From positions 1 through 6,754 of the forward strand of contig CAIZOZ010000450.1 of the NCBI GenBank assembly GCA_903934745.1: a DNA stretch of 6,754 nt, read 5' to 3'. Position numbers and translations under genes: made by a program. Numbering within the stretch: the stretch's first letter is position 1; every line of letters starts with the position of its first letter. Positions 5,211-6,754 of this stretch are shown here, piece after piece. Source of the DNA: an uncultured cyanobacterium. Lineage in GTDB: Bacteria; Cyanobacteriota; Cyanobacteriia; PCC-6307; Cyanobiaceae. The notes beneath the pieces were generated by a model. It worked only from the letters and a program-made list of their open reading frames with translations. It was not told the DNA's origin and made no database searches.

Positions 5211-6140
5211 TCAGGGGGCGCTGATCCAGTTCAGCAGCAGCGGATTCACGGCTTCCGGAGCCTCGTCGTGGGGGCAGTGGCCGACGCCGGGCAGCACCTC
5301 CAGGGCCTTGATGCAGTGGTAGGTGTTTTGCCAGCGGCGGGCTTCGGCCGGGGCTTCCCAGGGATCCTCGGCCCCCCAGATCATGCGCACCGGCAGGCTC
5401 AGCCGGGCCAGTAGATCGGGTGCCAGATGGTCCTCAAACAGGTTGATGAAGCCTCGGAAGCTCTCGACGGCGTCGGGGTCGGTGGAGGGACGATGCAGCA
5501 GGGCGATCAGCTCAGCATCGACATTGGCGCCGCTCGGATAGGCCTGGCGCAGCACCTGGCGAATGAAGGTGGGCCGGGCCAGGAAGCGAAACAGCGGCGC
5601 AATCAGCCAGCGTTGCCGCACCAGCGCTTTGACGGCCGGCCTGGTGGCTTGTTCCAGGATCGGCAGTTGGGCCACCCGTTTTTCGTCGAGAGTGCGCTGG
5701 GCGCAGTCGATCAGGATCACCTGGGCCGGTGGCCTGCCGGCCTCACTCAGCAGCACGGCGGCGTCGAGGGCCACCATGGCGCCGATCGAGTTGCCGATCA
5801 GATGCACCGGTCGCTCGCCGGCCTGGGCCACTTCGGCGAGGAAATCAACCACCTGTTCGGCCCAGAGGTCGAAGCAGTACCGCACCGCTCCCGCCTCGGG
5901 CCGTTCATCGGCGAGGCGCGAGCGGGGCTTGTCACTCGCGCCAAAACCCAGCAGATCGAGGGCAAACACCTCAACCTGCTGGGCCAGGACTGATTGATTG
6001 TGGCGCCAGTGCCCCACACTGGCACCGAAACCGTGGATCAGCACAACGAGCGGACCGGCTGTGGTCTCGCCGCTGCGGGTCCAGTGGATGCGGTGGCCCC
6101 GCCACAGCCAGGGCTGTTCCGCTTTAGCGGCCTCAGACAC
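5211..6140 (-). CDS. Alpha/beta-fold hydrolase
   Basis: This 309-residue protein has the full alpha/beta hydrolase plan. The oxyanion-loop motif is HGFGAS (36-41), followed by ALDLLGFGASDKPRS (60-74). The nucleophile elbow is GNSIG (116-120), with Ser118 as catalytic serine. The likely acid is Asp259 in WGAEDPW, and the catalytic histidine is His288 in GVGHCPHDEAPE. No signal peptide or membrane segment is seen. The HWRHN and DLLGFGASDKP stretches resemble cyanobacterial and chloroplast hydrolases of the pheophytinase/chlorophyll dephytylase-like group, but the substrate cannot be assigned from this sequence. The frame runs open to 6311 over the RRM gene, but those residues are Pro/Thr-rich noise. 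I choose the GTG at 6140 (MSEAAKAEQPWLW), which gives a normal family length and an 8-bp overlap with the RRM gene's stop, so cotranslation is likely. It is convergent with crtB, 20 bp apart. Confidence 0.88.
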   Translation of the reverse strand: MSEAAKAEQPWLWRGHRIHWTRSGETTAGPLVVLIHGFGASVGHWRHNQSVLAQQVEVFALDLLGFGASDKPRSRLADERPEAGAVRYCFDLWAEQVVDFLAEVAQAGERPVHLIGNSIGAMVALDAAVLLSEAGRPPAQVILIDCAQRTLDEKRVAQLPILEQATRPAVKALVRQRWLIAPLFRFLARPTFIRQVLRQAYPSGANVDAELIALLHRPSTDPDAVESFRGFINLFEDHLAPDLLARLSLPVRMIWGAEDPWEAPAEARRWQNTYHCIKALEVLPGVGHCPHDEAPEAVNPLLLNWISAP

Positions 6141-6558
6141 CGACGGTCTGGTTGGCCAGCAGTGCCTTGAGCTTGGAGAGCTCACCGGCCCAGCGGGGAT
6201 CGGGGGATTCGCTGTCGACGTTGTCGGCGTGCACAACTTTGTTGTTGGCCTTGCGGGCTGCCGCCGGGGCGGCACCGGGACGACGGTCGGTGGTGGCGGC
6301 GCTGCGGGCATCGCGGCGCTCGGAGATTTCGATGCGCAGGGTGCTGCCGCCGAAGTCGCGGCCGTTCAGCTGTTCAATCACCGTTTCGGCCAGGGCCTGG
6401 CTGTCCACGTTGGCGAAGCCGAAGCCGCGGCTCGCACCGGTGTCACGGTCGTTGACCGCTTTGAAGCGCACCCCCTCCCCCACGCTGGTGAACAGAGCTT
6501 CAAGCTCCTTGGCATCAAAAGACTGCGGCAGGTTGCCGACGTAGAGGCGAACGCTCAT
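6133..6558 (-). CDS. RRM-domain RNA-binding protein
   Basis: This 141-residue protein has a single N-terminal RNA recognition motif (about residues 3-80). RNP2 is LYVGNL at 5-10 and RNP1 is RGFGFANV at 44-51, with aromatic residues placed for RNA stacking. It belongs to the short cyanobacterial Rbp class, which resembles plant chloroplast and glycine-rich RNA-binding proteins and is often involved in cold response or mRNA localisation; its exact RNA targets are not evident. After the RRM comes a basic, Ala/Arg-rich disordered linker (about 81-107), then a short C-terminal segment, DPRWAGELSKLKALLANQT (120-138), that looks like a conserved amphipathic helix. The frame extends upstream to a TTG at 6597, but the ATG at 6558 begins MSVRLYVGNL as the family does. 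No Shine-Dalgarno is seen; the leader is C-rich just before the start. The stop overlaps the hydrolase start by 8 bp. Confidence 0.93.
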   Translation of the reverse strand: MSVRLYVGNLPQSFDAKELEALFTSVGEGVRFKAVNDRDTGASRGFGFANVDSQALAETVIEQLNGRDFGGSTLRIEISERRDARSAATTDRRPGAAPAAARKANNKVVHADNVDSESPDPRWAGELSKLKALLANQTVGV

Positions 6559-6571
6559 GGGGGAGATGATG

Positions 6572-6613
6572 AAAAAAAGAGTTCTGCAGCCGGGCAAGCA
6601 CGCCGTTGCACTC
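6572..6613 (-). terminator. Possible intrinsic terminator between the edge gene and the RRM gene
   Basis: On the minus strand GAGT (6613-6610) pairs with ACTC (6582-6579), and a further GCA/TGC pairing lies inside, separated by a small bulge; seven T residues (6578-6572) follow at once. It starts inside the stop codon of the gene entering from the right edge. The stem is imperfect, with an 18-nt or larger inner loop, so strength is uncertain. If it works, the RRM gene needs its own promoter or depends on read-through. The T-run could instead be part of the RRM gene's leader. Confidence 0.35.
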
Positions 6614-6754
6614 AGAAGTTAATCACGTCGCCGGTCCGTCGGCGTTTTGCGGGCCGTCCGCCGCCATCGCTGTTGCCTCCGTGGCCGCCCACCAGCTTCG
6701 TGCCGCCTGCAGGCTGCGTTCCTGCTCCGCTGGGCCGGGCGGCTGTAGAGCCGG
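6612..6754 (-). CDS. C-terminal end of an unidentified gene, cut by the window edge
   Basis: The minus strand is open from the right edge to a TGA at 6612-6614, giving 46 residues. They are a low-complexity Gly/Ala-rich stretch, then a basic cluster and a distinct terminus: GGHGGNSDGGGRPAKRRRTG followed by DVINF. Codon third positions are GC-rich (many GGC, CGG, GAC, AAC), like the neighbouring real genes. It looks like a disordered C-terminal tail ending in a short conserved peptide. I do not recognise the family, and the folded part lies outside the window. It runs in the same direction as the RRM and hydrolase genes, 53 bp upstream of the RRM start, so it could belong to the same unit unless the hairpin at 6572-6613 terminates it. 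Confidence 0.55.
   Translation of the reverse strand, partial: GSTAARPSGAGTQPAGGTKLVGGHGGNSDGGGRPAKRRRTGDVINF

Noticed and set aside
6141..6311. Upstream extension of the hydrolase over the RRM gene
   Set aside because: These residues are Pro/Thr/Arg-rich out-of-frame translation of the conserved RRM gene; the GTG at 6140 gives normal family length.

Overview
The window looks like the chromosome of a GC-rich unicellular cyanobacterium, most likely a picocyanobacterium of the Cyanobium or high-GC Synechococcus type. The evidence is gene content: a RbcR-type LysR regulator, the cyanobacterial NDH-1 subunit NdhM, a DUF3172 membrane protein, plant-type phytoene desaturase with phytoene synthase, and a short cyanobacterial RRM protein. 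Strongly GC-biased third codon positions agree. I saw no mobile element, CRISPR array, rRNA or tRNA, and I did not recognise a new defence or biosynthetic system. This is largely a core photosynthesis neighbourhood.

Layout. Positions 1-335 are mostly non-coding or uncertain and contain two copies of a 13-bp palindrome in an 18-bp tandem arrangement. rbcR (336-1319, +) follows. A convergent gap (1320-1565) holds a hexanucleotide repeat and GC-rich hairpins. The minus-strand pair ndhM (2306-2653) and DUF3172 (1566-2309) is joined by a 4-bp GTGA stop/start overlap. A 219-bp divergent intergenic region (2654-2872) separates this pair from the plus-strand pair pds/crtP (2873-4255) and crtB (4252-5190), which is joined by the same GTGA overlap. 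A 20-bp convergent gap leads to a second minus-strand pair: an RRM RNA-binding protein (6133-6558) and an alpha/beta hydrolase (5211-6140) that overlap by 8 bp. At the right edge the 3' end of another minus-strand gene (6612-6754) enters the window, followed by a possible intrinsic terminator.

How the genes fit together. crtB makes phytoene from geranylgeranyl diphosphate, and pds desaturates it to zeta-carotene, so that operon covers the entry into carotenoid synthesis. ndhM encodes a peripheral-arm subunit of photosynthetic NDH-1 (cyclic electron flow and respiration, and CO2 uptake in some forms). RbcR is the LysR regulator linked to RuBisCO genes. The DUF3172 protein has no known function, but it is translationally coupled to ndhM. 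All three downstream members of the gene pairs start with GTG inside the stop region of the preceding gene, so translational coupling is a recurring theme here.
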